Program-made: the position numbers and the translations under genes
Shown here: piece by piece, positions 44,790 through 57,629 of the stretch
How positions within the stretch are numbered: the stretch's first letter is position 1
Layout: each line of letters begins with the position of its first letter
Assembly (NCBI GenBank): GCA_905221605.1
Contig: CAJNDS010002561.1
Location: 186,001-250,000 of the forward strand
Direction: 5' to 3'
Length of the DNA stretch: 64,000 nucleotides
Origin: Symbiodinium natans
Taxonomy: Eukaryota > Sar > Dinophyceae > Suessiales > Symbiodiniaceae
The notes under the pieces: generated by a model
The model's input: the letters and a program-made list of their open reading frames with translations, nothing else
Told to the model about the DNA's origin: nothing
Database searches by the model: none

Positions 44790-47700
44790 CATACGGTATT
44801 CGTTATTCTGAGCACATCTTGAAAGGTGGCCAATGCGCAGTGGCGTGGTATTGTGTAGTGAGCACAGCTGCTCTGAGTCGAGTCAGTCAGGATCCATCCC
44901 TCTTTGACTCCAATACGAGCCTGAGAGGGACATCCTACCCCTGCGTGTTCGCAACCAAATTTCAACAGACGTTGCAGTCTTTGTGTTTGAGCTCCTGGCC
45001 CCCAGCTCCGTTGGCAGCGCGGCCCCAAACGCCGCTGAGTGCCTTCTTGAGCGGGCACAGAGTAGCGGAGAAACTCGGAACGCCAGTTTGCCGAAACTCT
45101 CCTTCAGGAGCCCCCGTCTTGACATGTTGTATTAATCTTTGTTATAACTTCACATGTCTTATTTCCGGTAGGGCAGTGCTGGGGGTGGGGGTGGGGGGGT
45201 ACGGGGGACGGCTGGACGGGGCACGTTTGACAGAGCCGTAGGGTCAACAATTCTGGAAATCTGGCCATGTAGACATCTGGAGATCCGGTTTTGGGTTTCG
45301 GGCATGTGCAAGAGGACAGCTTACTGCTCATGCCGTACCGAATCAAAAATCTGTTATGGCCGACAGGAATCTGGTATTTGAGACTTGGGCTATTGAGAGT
45401 TCTGAAGCAAAATCGGCATTTCCGGTGTCTTTGCTGCTTGGATAGGTATCTTCGACAAAAAGGCTTAATAAGAGTTATCACATGGAGGTACTGTACGGGG
45501 GTGAAACACACGTGCATGTATGCACATGCAAGTGTGAATGTGTGAACGTGTATGTATCCATCTATGTATGAATGTAGGTACGTGTTGTGGAAAACTGCAT
45601 GAATCAGCCAATGAATGTCGGAAATATATGTCTGTCTGTGTGTGTGCGCGCGTAGGCATGTGCGTGTACATGTGATTGCATGTGTGCGTGTGTGTCTGGG
45701 TGTGTGTGGGTGGAAACACCTGGACATGGTGCATTCCCCGAATGTTAGTCGCAGGGGGCCGGGAAGGGTGGGGGGGACTGTGGGGGGGAGTCTCGGTCAA
45801 CGAAGACCCCCCCTCCCCAACCCAAACGTACCTGCGTTTTCGTGCGCTGACGGGCCCTGAGGGGCAGCTTGGGGTACGTCATTTTCATTCATCTTCCATC
45901 TCACTTTGTGTTGCAGCATTCCTCGCGTCTGGTGCAACCGGGGACCCACACCCCTCGTTGACATCATTTCATCCTTTTTACTTTTGCCATTCCCGGTGTC
46001 TGGCACAAGTTGGGAGAACATGTTCACCTCATCTTCATGCCTCAAAAAGCAGCCTTGTCCTGTCGACGTCCTTCGCATGGGTCCTTGCCAAGAGAAGAAA
46101 TGTGTATGTGTGTGTGTGTGTGTTTTTTTTTTTTTTTGTGTGTGTGTGTGTGTCTGTTCGTGTGTGCGCGTGTGGGGCTGCGTGTCTGCCCTTGGCAGGT
46201 AAAGCGGCTTCTCACGCTTGCCTGGCCAAAGCTGCAGATGCGAGGCTGAATTACTAGTAAGTAGTAGACAGGAAGCCTTTCAGTGTCGGCTGCCAGTCCG
46301 GCCCAAACTTTGAATGTCAACACGCACCTCTCCATGTGCTCTACACCACCAAGCAGCTTAGCACAATTTAGCTCAGGAATGCCGTCGCGGGGAAGCACAT
46401 CCTGTCGGCGGCAGCCAAGAAGTTTTCTTTGAAGGCGCCTTAACATGCACTGTGGATAGGATCGGATAGGAATTGACAATTGGCAATGGTCATCCGTCCT
46501 CACCGTGAAAGCTCTGCTAGCAGCAGGGAGACGATGGTGTCTTGTCCCAGCGCAGGTGCAATGATCACGGTGATGATTTGGAGACTTGCCCTTTGGCGAT
46601 GGCTAGGTTTCCTGTACTTGCAGCTTCATGTCCGGCCCCTAGTTGTAAGAGGCCTCCCTTCATTGGCATACCATTCTGTGCCTGCAATAATAAATTGTGG
46701 AGCCATCACAAGACCGAAAGCACCAGCAACTAGTAGGCGGCAAGGAACGTGGCTTCCCAGGCACAGGCAGATACAAACAGATGCTGCTCGCAGCCGTCCG
46801 TGCATGGATCCAAGGAAAGAGGGTCGGAAAAGGCGCGCTTAGCTTTTCGTACTGATCAGCCACATCGCGATAGCGGCAGCCTTGAATTCACTGGACGAGG
46901 GCATGACTTAACCACATAAGCGTAGCCTACCCTAGCAGGACTTCGTTAGCCTGTTGACAGACAGTGTACAAGAATTGCCGTGGAATCATGCCCTACTGAC
47001 TTTCAAGGTGCACAGACCATCCCGAGTCGGATGGCGTTTCTCAGGGGTTGATGAAAACTGTTTGAAAGCCTACGTACTTGTTTGAACAGCGCTGCTGTGT
47101 TTGCACCGACGGCATGTCGGATTAGCACACACAGACAGCATGTGTGCAGAGACAAGGGCGGGGACGGCGGGGATGTGAGAGATTCAGGGGCAGTGAGAGG
47201 CCGAGACGGTATGGCACAAAACTTCTCCCAAGATATGCCTTCCCTCATGCCCCGAAAACGGCATCGAGGGCACATGCTTCTGCTTTGAATCGCCCGCTGC
47301 CTTCGACATGCTCCTTAGCCCAGCAGAACTCCGCTGGAGATGGGGCACGTTCTTGTCCATTTTTGTTCTGTCCAGGAAGTCTTCCCAGGCTGTAACCCCG
47401 ACAGTGCCTGTCTTTTGCATTCTCGGGAACTTCCCAGAAGCTGGCGCTCTTCCGCTTTGAAGGAACTGCCGACAGCACAGCACAGATTTAAGGGCCAACG
47501 GTCAGAAGCTTCGTGCTCGACTGTTGGTTACATCCTTGAGAGGTTCAGCAGATATGGAAACAAGGGACGCGGCAGGCAGACAATCTGTTTTGCTATTCAG
47601 AGGATATTGCTCGTCCTTGTTGTCTGAAAGTGTACGTGGCTTGGTCTATTGTCATCCCAGCATCCTCTGAATATCTTTCTCTGGGTTGCTTGTGGGCAGC

Positions 47701-50630
47701 CGACGACGTGTTTTAATGTGCTTTGTTTTTTTGCCGTTGCCTGTGTCTCATGCTCAGCAATTCCCGGAACTTGGGAGCATCAGAGAACAATCGAGACAGC
47801 AAGTACTGACGATGATGAATAGGTCGATGGTAATCTGAACCTACTTATAATCACGCCTGGGTTTCTGGGCCCAGACCTCATCGCCACGCAGTGAGGGATG
47901 AACGATGGCACAAGTTGCTGTCGTACCGGACGTGCTGTTGCATACCTCAGGACTGCTCACCTCCAAGGATGTCCGCGACTCTACAATTTCAAGGGACCTC
48001 GCCCCGAAGCAACTCGATAGCCATATAGAAAAAAAAGAGGAAAGAAGCGCAGAGAATCGATGGAGATCGTGGTTCCACTGTAGAAGCTCCTTGAAGTTTG
48101 AATGGGTGTAGTTTTGGGACCCTCAGAGTCAGTAGGGGCATGACAAGGTCACTCAGAACGCTCAATGAGCGTATGTTTCCTGGGTAGTCGACGGGAAGTA
48201 CCATTGTCCAACACGTGTATGGATGCCTGTGGAGATGCATGTGCAATGGCTTTATTGAAATGCCAGCCAGTTTATTTTTCCCGTCCGGGACCCCGCGCGC
48301 ACAAATTCGAGGGCAGATGATGGCAGATGCGCATTGCGAGCATTAGACGCAAGCACCAGCCCGAATCAGCCAGTTTTAACTGCAAACGTTTCAATGAATT
48401 CCGAGATGAGTAGGTGCTTGGACGATCGCTGAGCAGGCAATCCAGACGCGGAGCTAGCGCACGCCTTTTCGATGAAGGTCTTGGGACAAACACGCAGTCC
48501 GCAGCAGTCCCCGCCAGAAAGTTTGTAGCTGCTGAGGCGTGAGGCCGGACTTGGTTTAGTTGTCGGCAAGCCTTCAGCCTTCATCGCGTTGCGGCGTTGC
48601 TTTGAGTCTTTGCCTGAAACATGGAGATTGTCCGAGTACGGCCACGGGCTCATTGTGCCGGAAGCCCTGTGTCTTTTGCAAGTGCTACGCTTTTCTGCAC
48701 TGCAGACCATGTCTACAGATCAAAGTTGGAACTCGCTCTTGAAGACTCTTAGTTGTGAAGGGACTGGGCAGGGCGACCATGCAGCTTTGTGGTCCATGCA
48801 TGCTGTTTGAAAACTTGAAGTAAGTGAAGACTTGCACAGGCCGAGCAGGGACAGATTCTTGCGACGACGAACCTGACTAATAGTGATTCCTGTCACTCCT
48901 CGGCCTAGAATTTCTCAGAGTGTTGAAGCACTCAAGGTGTGCCGCAAGTCCGGGTCCGAAGAAACTGTGGAGTTTTGGAATCAGATGTTGGGGGTGTGGG
49001 TGTGGAGATTTTGTTGGTATTTGGTGCTTAGGCTTGTACTGAGATCTCGCTTGGACCTTGCTGACATGCCTGTCAAATCTTGACAGCTGGACGGTTTGCC
49101 ACCTGGCGTGCTGCTGCGTGACCGAGCAGGTTTCCAAGGCAAGATTGCCCTTGGCCTTGGGGCCATGAGACCATAATCAGGACGTCAAGCTCTGGTCTCC
49201 TAGGGTTTGCCGACCCTAGCTGCACAGGAGTCACTGCTTGATACTGACAAGCAACTGACCATCCGTCCATGGGACGTTGTTCCGGTTTTGCAAAACAATC
49301 AGATGATTGACTGTCCATCACGACGCGGACGAAAGTGCGGGCGAGAGAGATGCCAGACAATCTTGGTGTGCCTCTTCATGTCAGATTTGCTTGTTCATCT
49401 CTGCGGGCCGTGCAATCGTACTTGCCATTCCGCTACATTCCGCAGATTCCGCATGCGGTACAGTCTGATATCCATCGGTTAATCGGTTGTACTTGCGCCT
49501 TGACGGTTGCAGGGCGAGTACATCCAGAGCAGCACGCAGACCCAAGCCTGGCAGCAAGACTCAGGAAGCGCGACCCAACCTTAGTGCCAGCTGGGCGCGC
49601 AGTCTCCATGGAATGCTCAGCTTGCGGCAGTTTGCTCTGTCGCTCACCCAGGATTCTCTTCAGCTACCAGGATGGGTCGTCTGTGTGTAAGTTCAAATCC
49701 CGTGCCCAAGCTTGGCGAGACAATTCATGCTGTCTTGTTGACATGCTATGACTAGAGCTGCGGCAGGAGGGTGCTGATGCACCACGATGGGCGGTTGCAG
49801 AGAGCCGTGAGGCAATGACCAACGGCAAACCTTGTTTGCGAGGCCGGTAGGTCCAGCTATGTCCAGCTGTTGATGGTTTTGAGTTTTGCGGGCTCAGAGT
49901 GATCATAAAACCTGCTCCGAGAGATGGTAGGTGTTTGGCCTCATGGTGGAGCTCCACCTTCAGAAATGCGATGGCAGCAGCTGGAAGGTGACGGGATGGG
50001 ATACACAGCGCGGCTGCAGAGTTGTGGGCTTTGGCAACATGGCCATGAGAATGCTCTGCCACGTGGTCACACGGCAATGGATCGCTGCGGCAGGCAGTGC
50101 CTGGCATGAGGCTGGACGCACCATCGTGCTGGCCAGATGCTGGCTTGCAATAGTAGAAGGGTGAGCTTTAGGGTTTGAGCAGGTACATCTTTGTGGCGAA
50201 CTAACTGTAACTCGAGGCGCCTCTGTCGGCCGCATCTGGGGTTTCAACCAAGGTCCACGCGTCGCGCCTGCGGCATGGCTCTCAGCTGCGCTTGCGTCGT
50301 AGACTGCCAACTCTGCCAAGTAAGTAGCTCCAAGATATTGAAACGCCGTAGAGTTCAAATGCTGTAGAAGAAAACGCCTTTTTGTCTTTCTGGCAGTTCC
50401 ATGGCCCCCTGTACCCGGGGGGCTTGAGCTAGGGTATGCTAAGTTTGTTAATCAATTTCTGAAGAGATGAGTCCACCTGCACAGACACATGCTGCGGCAA
50501 CAATGCAATCCCTATGTGAAGTTTTCAGGCCTACAGATGCTGAATAGAGCCATTTGCTCCTGACGACACAAGTTCTGTTGTTGGCTTGCGTATTCGGCTG
50601 CGAAGCCAAAAGCCAGGTTTTGTCGAGAGA
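44790..50630. other. No firm gene; microsatellites and weak ORFs
   Basis: GT-rich tracts lie at about 45480-45715 and 46101-46165 (GT run, 13 T, GT run). A G-run cluster lies at 45179-45207. An open patch at 47905-48108 (SGLLTSKDVRDSTISRDLAP) and one near 49930-50110 (VELHLQKCDGSSWKVTGWD) have no known domain. Confidence 0.3.
45179..45207 (+). other. G-quadruplex-capable G-run cluster
   Basis: Four G-runs of at least five bases separated by one to four bases (ggggg t ggggg t ggggggg tac ggggg). The sequence fits the simple four-run rule for quadruplex formation; function unknown. Confidence 0.6.
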
Positions 50631-50632
50631 GG

Positions 50633-50842
50633 GTGGGGGTCCATGTTGCCGGTACCACGGATAATGATTTGAGTGCCTTCGCTGTATTCTCTAAGTGCGG
50701 CGAGTACAAGGTCTGCAGAGAGAGTGCTATGCCTATACCCGTGAAGTCGGCAGCCGTTCAGGCAGAAGCAGAGGCGGTGCAGGACGCCGGCCCCAAAGCA
50801 CAACCGGCAGATACCAAGGTCGTGCAGGCGAGGGTTTCTTGA
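50633..50842 (+). CDS. Exon-like frame, Ala/Gln/Pro-rich linker
   Basis: The frame reads CGEYKVCRESAMPIPVKSAA followed by an Ala/Glu/Gln/Pro stretch. Its composition suggests a real exon coding a disordered linker. Same strand as other genes; no family recognised. Confidence 0.3.
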   Translation: MGVHVAGTTDNDLSAFAVFSKCGEYKVCRESAMPIPVKSAAVQAEAEAVQDAGPKAQPADTKVVQARVS

Positions 50843-51452
50843 GGTTTCTTTTGTTGTGCCCGGTATGTCTCGGGCAGTTTGGCCCATTCTCCTGAACTGA
50901 CACTACTGTAGCTGCTGCTTTGCAGGAGTCAAGCTCGTTGCCAAGACCGGCTGTGCCGGTAGCCCAGTGCCACTAACATCTCAGTAAAGTTCACAGTGCA
51001 GGAGGCAGAAGCAGTGGAGGACATGATCTGCAACGGAGGTAGTGGGTTTTGGTCATTCGAACCTTCGTTGCTTTGGCCCATGTGTTCAACAGGTCCACAA
51101 ATTGTTGGCGCTGCTCAACATGTATTCGTCCCTTTTGTTTTTTTCCGGGCAGCTGATAAGATCCGAAACTCCGCCAGCCACACCACAAAATACACGGCAG
51201 CAGCCTCGGTGCTCCTGAAGCACGCAGAAGGCCCATGGACGTCGCAGACGATGACATGTTCGTGGACCCAGTGGAAACAACTGAACCGACTATGAGCTGG
51301 ACACGGACTCCGTGGAGGCTACATGAGGATGCAAGCTCCGGTGACGCCTCAGAAACGACTGGCCTGGATGAATAGCATCTGGGGCTGTATCTAACGAGAC
51401 CCTCGAACAGAGAGGGGTTAAGCGGCCGAGTTCCTCCGTGCGGAGGGGCCCT

Positions 51453-51835
51453 TTCGTGCGCAGAAGAAGACGCAGAAGAAGACGCAGAAGAAGAACAACA
51501 AGAAGAAGTAGAAGAAGAAGCATAAGAAAATAGTATAACCATCAGGAAGCAAGGCAGGACATGATTGTTTGTCATGATCCCACCCTGTCCCAGGGGGACA
51601 TCCTGTGTGCAGCCTTCTACAGTAATGCTGTTCTTTTCCTCTCTCACTCATGCCGACCAAGAACTCGGGCGTGAAATGTGTGCGGGGTCCGCTGCGGGGT
51701 ACGAGCTACATCCCGGTCCTCATGCCCCGCAGAAGAAGAGGAGGAGGAGGAGGAGGAGGAGGAGGAGGAGGAGGAGGAGGAGGAGAGAGCGCGCAAGAGA
51801 GAGAGAGAGAGAGAGAAAGGGGGACCCTCTTGAGC
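51453..51835. repeat. GAA/GAC, GGA and GA repeat cluster
   Basis: gcagaagaagac units and GAA repeats lie at about 51460-51522. A GGA run lies at about 51737-51785 and a GA run at 51798-51817. A GC-rich self-complementary leader (cctccgtgcggagggg, 51434-51450) precedes the first run, like the leader-plus-GAA layout at 1985-2360 although the sequence differs. Confidence 0.85.
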
Positions 51836-54800
51836 GTGGAGAAGAAGAAGAAAGAAAGAAAGAGAACGTCCAGCCGCACCGAACACCTGCTGCGCGGCGG
51901 CGGGGGAAACCCTGACCTCAAGCCCCTCGAAAGGAAGAAAGAATGAATGAATTTCTCTTGCCCGGGGAGGAGAAGCGAAAAAACAAAAGGGTCTAAGCCT
52001 AAGCCCCGACCCCTAGATAGGAGGACAAATATGAAGACGATAACAAAAGCCAGCAGAGCGGAAGAAGCAGAGCAAAGACGAAGCCGAGATCCCGACTGCC
52101 GGATTCCCCAAAGGACAAGTCCACTCCTTCCTTGGGTAGGCATCCGCTTGCCTGTAATATTCAAAACAAGTCTAAACACATTGACTGAGACGTCTACACG
52201 ATCACAAACACTCAGTTTGGAAGTAGAATGAAAAGGATAAGATCGGATGAGCCAAGTATGTTGAAGTATGTTGAGCCCATTTCTCGAGAACCTACAGGTA
52301 CTTCATAGTCCCAGAGGTTAAGAGGTAGGACACGTAAAGTTGCAGATTCCCTCCGACGCAGGTCAGATGCGGAGAGCCAGGAAGTGGCTGATCGAGTCGC
52401 GGCCTCCGCGGAGACACCGTCTGCCACGTTGCCTCGCCTCGAGGAACCTGCCTGGTACCCAGAATATATGGGAGTTTGCAAACGTAGGGCACCCCTAACA
52501 TGGGACCCACCAAATGGTAGGATCCCCTTATAATAAGGACCCCACAAAGGTACCCCCCCATATCGCACAAGTGCCAGCTTACCTGAGTGCTGCAATATAT
52601 AGCTGCTGCAGTTGACTGGCGACAGGCGCGGCCCTTTGTCATGGATGCATACGCTCCCGCGCCAGAGGCCTTCATAGGGCGATGCTGGGCAGTGGAAACT
52701 TTGCGGTTCATGGTTCAAAGCGTGGGTGCAGATGGTGCGGTTCCCTGTTTCCATGGGCCAGGTGTTGACTCCCCGGGCACTGTCAGGCTCGCGCCCATGT
52801 TCTGAAAGTGAGCACGCATACGTGCAAGGTTGCAAGTTGAGCAGGGGTAGAGAAGCGTTCCTGCCGATCTTCGTGCCAGGATCCGCAACCATACCCACGG
52901 AACTTCGCCGACGCGTTTCAGAGGAGGCTGCCGATGATTAGTTTGCCCCTGCACGACTGCCAAAGGACCTACTGTAGACAGCTGACATCATGATGGTCGA
53001 AGTTGGTAGTTTGGAAGCAGTGCAGCAAACAGTTGTTGGAACGTGAGCTGTGGGAACACGAAAAGAGCCATTGTTTTCGGAGCCACCATTCTGACTAACA
53101 CTCAAGTGGGCGACTAGTTTTTTTTGCAAGAGCGTCGCTAGAACAACGTGCCCAACCCCCAACGGATCGCAACGGGGATCTGATCAGGACGTAGGAGGGA
53201 CCAATCCATTGCTGCGTGAAGGTTGAATCACTCCTCGCAAAAGCGAATCTGGACTTCATGCATGTGGCGCGCTTGGTCATTGATTCATGTAGGGGCTCAG
53301 GAAAAGGGTTTGTGAAATCGGTTGCCAGAAGCTCCGTGCATCCAATCAAAGTGCACGTGCAATCTCGTGGCTGGCACTCGGTTTCGACTGTTGCTGGGGA
53401 GGTTCATTGACATCGTGAGGGCTTTTTTGGGGGTGCTGTCATGCTTAGGCAAAAGGTGAGTCCCATGAAGCTTCCACCCCTTGCACCATAAGAGCAAACG
53501 TCTTGCAACGGGGCCAGGGCGATGGCGATGTGGACACAGATGCGTTGGTGGAGGCCTGGAGGGGACTGCAAATCGGGTTTTTTGACAGTTAGCCATGCGG
53601 GAACAGCAACAGCAACAGTAAAGCACGCTGCTCATGCTTGCATATTCGCAAGAGTAGGCACTGCTGATGTCTTTGCGGTCTTTGAGTTTTTTTTGCAGCG
53701 ATACACGCCGAAAGAGAGGGGCGGTTTTGGGGGGGTGGGGGGGTGGGGGGCAGGACTGCTGCTTGACTCTCCTCCACGCTCATGATGATGGTGCCGATAT
53801 CCCTCACGAGCGCCTCTCCGCGGAGGCAAAGTTAGGGAAGTTGAAGATGGGCCACTGAGTCATACTCAATGACCACCAATCTCTGCAAGGTTGTGCGGAC
53901 CATCCTCCAAGGCACAGCGTTGCCTTATGCTTTTGCAAGCTTGACTTCTTCTCACTGGTCTGGAGAGGATGGGACCAATTCCGCAAGCGTGGCTTGGAGA
54001 CCGAGCCACAAACTGCCCAGACCTGAGCTCTTGCGGGCCCACTTCTATCCTTCAGTCGCACATTGAAGAATCAGCCCTATGCTATAGCCCCCGCACAATC
54101 ACGCTGTCTGCAGGCTATGCATGACCAGAAGGGTGTCAGGACATGCAACCCTAACTCATGCATGTTGATGTCCGTTGCGACTGCGAGGGGAGAGGGGGGG
54201 GGCTGCAACAGGGCTCCCCTCTCTGCCCTCCTGTATCCAGCCCAATCAGACTGGATGCTGGATGAGTTGGTGTCAAGCATTTGCTATTGATGGCAGGTTA
54301 TCGGGGTTGTGAGTGTGTTGAGGGAACTGTGTGTTGGGTGCCCAGACGTTTCCGGGACCCTGCAGAGATTGGGGCCAGAAGGGGGAAATGACCTTGACAT
54401 GACTGATTGTCCAGGAGGTCATGCGCACGAACAAGTTTGGGGCATATAGGGGCGGCTCGAACATGCTCGAACCCGTAAACATGCAGTATCTCATCTCCAG
54501 GTGACAATCGACACAAGCAGTGGTTTTGGGAAGCCACGCTGCTGAGCGGCTGCTTGCGTTGAGAATAAATTGGCTGCCGAAGCGATCCTGTGGTTCCAAG
54601 TTCTATACGCTTTGCTTGTCGACCAGGCTTACACTGAGAAAGAACATGGACAGTGCCAGGATGTGCCATGATTGCAAGGCCAAGCATGCGCCATTAAATG
54701 GAACTTGCCAGTTCGTGATAGATCGCGTTGCGCCATGACAGTTGCTACTGGCTGGTGGCGGTACGTACAGTACTGTGGGAGTCGTTCTTTACAGTAGCAT

Positions 54801-56116
54801 TTCGGAATCGAATCATGCGCTAGGGGCCCGTCGAGTCCAGTCGCATTCTGGCACTGGCAGATTGTGCTGCACATGGGCAGCACTCGCTCAAAAATCGGTG
54901 AATGCATCCCAGAGTCGCAGAGGGGAATCGCGGTCGTCGTTGCACAAGGGCTCGTAGCTGTGTTGGGCAGAAAAAAGGCACATGCATTTCGGTGTTGAGG
55001 ACCGGCATCAAACAGGCAGCAGAATACAGAATACTGAAAGTACCGACGCCGAAGCAAGGATTTGGTGTGGGCCATCTCAAGCTTCGAGCGAAGGGTTTGG
55101 CGTGGGGCTCTATGGATGTGCTCGTATCATCGCCGAGTCAAGGTCAGCCAGCGAAGCCGTTTCCGTGCTTATGTCGATGCCCAGGAGGCCTGCCAGGGCC
55201 TGCCAGGGCCTGCCTGCTTGCAACAAAGCCCCTGAAACCCAGAATTCGCTTTGCAAACAGCTGCAGGCTATGCCCCGCGAGCCGGACTTGGAGGACCACA
55301 TGCTCCCTTCATCTGTGGGCGCCGGCAGTTTGAAAGTTTGTGGGGGAGTTGCCGGATGATGGGGGATATTATGTCTTGCGACGTTGCAGCTTGCAACAGC
55401 TTAGCAAAGCTGCCAGGTTTGCCTCCACGACTCCAATGCCTGTCTCGTGCTGTCCTGCCGAAACTCCTTGGCTTGTGATCCTTGCCAAATATCATGAACT
55501 CTTGGGCAATCTTGGGCGGCCTAGTTGCGCTCTGGCAAAGCCAGTAGTGTCGCAACTTGGACTGCCCAGGAGGATAGCATCATCGTGTAAAGACAGCTGC
55601 GGCCGTAGAGGTGTGGCAGCCGTCTGTAAGTCACGGACAGGTTTGCGTCGAAAAGTAGGTGGGAGCACGCAAACAAAAAGCACGGGCCCGGCATCTTTCC
55701 TGCACAGAACTCCGGCTGTCCTCTTGAGGTCCTTACCCGATGCCGAAGTCCAAGAAGCAACTCGGCTTTTCACAGCAAGACCCTCCACACCTTCGGTACG
55801 TTGTGCAACCAAGCATATTAAGAAGTTGCACCAACATTCAACCTTTGCTCCCTTGCTTGGACTTAGGCCGGGCAAACTGAGCCAGCCTCCAGTGCAGACC
55901 GAGGCCTAGCAAAGGGTTGTGAGTCGTAGCGGATGGTCGCAGTTTGACGCGGTTTGCGGATGCACTTTTCACAGGGTTGCAGGCAGGGCAAACGGTGAGT
56001 TCACTGGCAGGCACGGCAAATCCTAAACGTCGACGGCATGCAGTTGTTTGGGCTCATTCCAACGGCAGACGCCTTTCAGCCTAGAATGGGGACGTGGCCT
56101 TCTTGACGCCACGGCC
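51836..56116. other. No firm gene
   Basis: The long - strand frame at 52212-52898 and the + frame at 55340-55909 have no recognisable domain. A G-rich run cluster lies at 53728-53750. A short tandem repeat (gggcctgcca, about 3 copies) lies at about 55190-55215. Nothing supported with confidence. Confidence 0.3.
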
Positions 56117-57629
56117 ATGGCGGGAAGTGCAGCAAAATCGGTATCGAGTTGGTTGGCTGCAACGCCGTCACAGGACACAAAAGCATGGCAAAGGGCTGTT
56201 CAATCTCTCTCGGATGCCCCTCCGGCTGATGATGAGAAGGTGCTCTTTGACATTATTTGTCGTTTGGGGAGAGCTTGGCAATGGCAAAGAGCAGTGCACG
56301 TCTTGGGCTACATGTCCCTGGCCAGTGTGCAAGCCACTGTGTTTTGCCTCACTGCGGCGATGGGAGCATGTGAAAGGGCTGGACAATGGCAGACCTCTGT
56401 CCAGCTGCTTTGTGAGATGGTGCAAGCCGCTGTTCGAGCAAATGCTGTTAGCCTCAATTCTCTCATCAGCGCGTGTGGGAAGGCCCGCGGGTGGAAACTT
56501 GCAACGCGAGTGCTCTCAGGCATGTTTAGCAGAAGAGTCTCAAGAGACGAATTCACTTGCTGCGCTGTCATCACTGCATGTGAGAGGGGCTTGCAATGGC
56601 CACGGGCCATTCACCACTTTGCCTGCATGCCTGCTTCGAGGTTAGTGCACGATGTGATAAGTTTCAGTGCTGCCATAAGTACATGTGAGAAGTGTGGGCA
56701 GTGGGAAATCGCCCTCCAGCTGCTCGTCGGCATGGCCGTGGTTCGGGCCAGGCAGGATGCGATCAGCCAAAGTGCGGCGATCAGCGCAAGTGAGAAGGGG
56801 GGACACTGGCAGCTTGCCCTCCGCCTTTTGTCACAAATGCCGCAGGCCAGAGTCGCTGCAAATGAAGTCAGCCACAGCGCCACCATCAGCGCCTGCGGAA
56901 AAGTCGGTGACTGGAAGAGAGCCTTGCAACTGCTTACTGATATGCCTTCAGCAAAATCGAAGCCCAACGAGGCCCTTGGGCAGACGTGATTCTACTCATA
57001 GTCGTAGATGCTCGCACTCGTAGTGAGTCTTGATTCGTTTTTGCAACCTATAGTTAAACTGCCCAAGCTCTTGGCGCTTGCAATCGGCAGCCTAGGTTAC
57101 GCTCAGCGCCTGCATATCTGCTTGCGAAGGGCACTGGCGCGCTGTCCTGCAGCTGCTCTCTCTTCTCGCACAAGCTAAGGCACGCTGCAATGAGGTGACG
57201 CTGCAGGCTGCCATTAGCTCATGTGAGACGGCCGGGCGGTGGCAGGCCGCTCTTCACTTGCTCTCAGGTTTGACGTCTGTCCGAGCTGTGGAAGACATCA
57301 CGTATAATTCGGTAATCAGTGCCTGTGCAAGATGCTCGCAGTGGCAGAGGGCCCTCCAGCTGGTGTCAGATATGCGTGTGGCGAGAGTGGTTCCGAGCGA
57401 AATCAGCATCAGTTCTGCCGTCCGTGCATGCCACGAAGCAGGGAGGCTCGCTCCTGTTCCGAAGCTGCTGTCAGAAGGAGGGGGTTTGCGAACATTACGC
57501 ACGCTACGAATGTCGCAGGCACCCATCTTGCATGGTGCCAGTGCCGTGAAACGCAGGCACTCCGCCCAGACTTGTTCCAGCCGCAGGAGCACGAGATTTG
57601 CTTGCAGCAGGGTTGGTTGGCCTTTATAA
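56117..57629 (+). CDS. Pentatricopeptide repeat (PPR) protein
   Basis: PPR proteins bind organelle RNA for editing, cleavage, stability or translation. Two exons, 56117-56971 and 57096-57629, are joined by a GC-AG intron (56972-57095) that restores phase exactly as KPNE|VTLSACISACE. About ten 34-35-residue repeats follow each other, with the usual dinoflagellate pattern SxxISACEKxGxWxxALxLLxxM (for example ISACGKARGWKLATRVLSGM, ISTCEKCGQWEIALQLLVGM, VISACARCSQWQRALQLVSD). The ATG at 56117 is the first in frame, but the frame stays open upstream to about 56048, so an upstream exon coding a targeting peptide is possible. The residues after the last repeat (from about 57475) are unlike PPR and run to TAA/TAG at 57627-57629, or an unseen intron trims them. 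No DYW or E domain was seen. Confidence 0.88.

Noticed and set aside
49680-49710. tRNA-like T-loop (gttcaaatc)
   Set aside because: The flanking bases do not form the 5-bp T stem, and no matching D or anticodon arm is present.
52212-52898. 228-codon open frame on the - strand
   Set aside because: Low-complexity, no domain recognised, and all recognisable genes are on the + strand; kept out for lack of support though a repeat-derived frame is possible.
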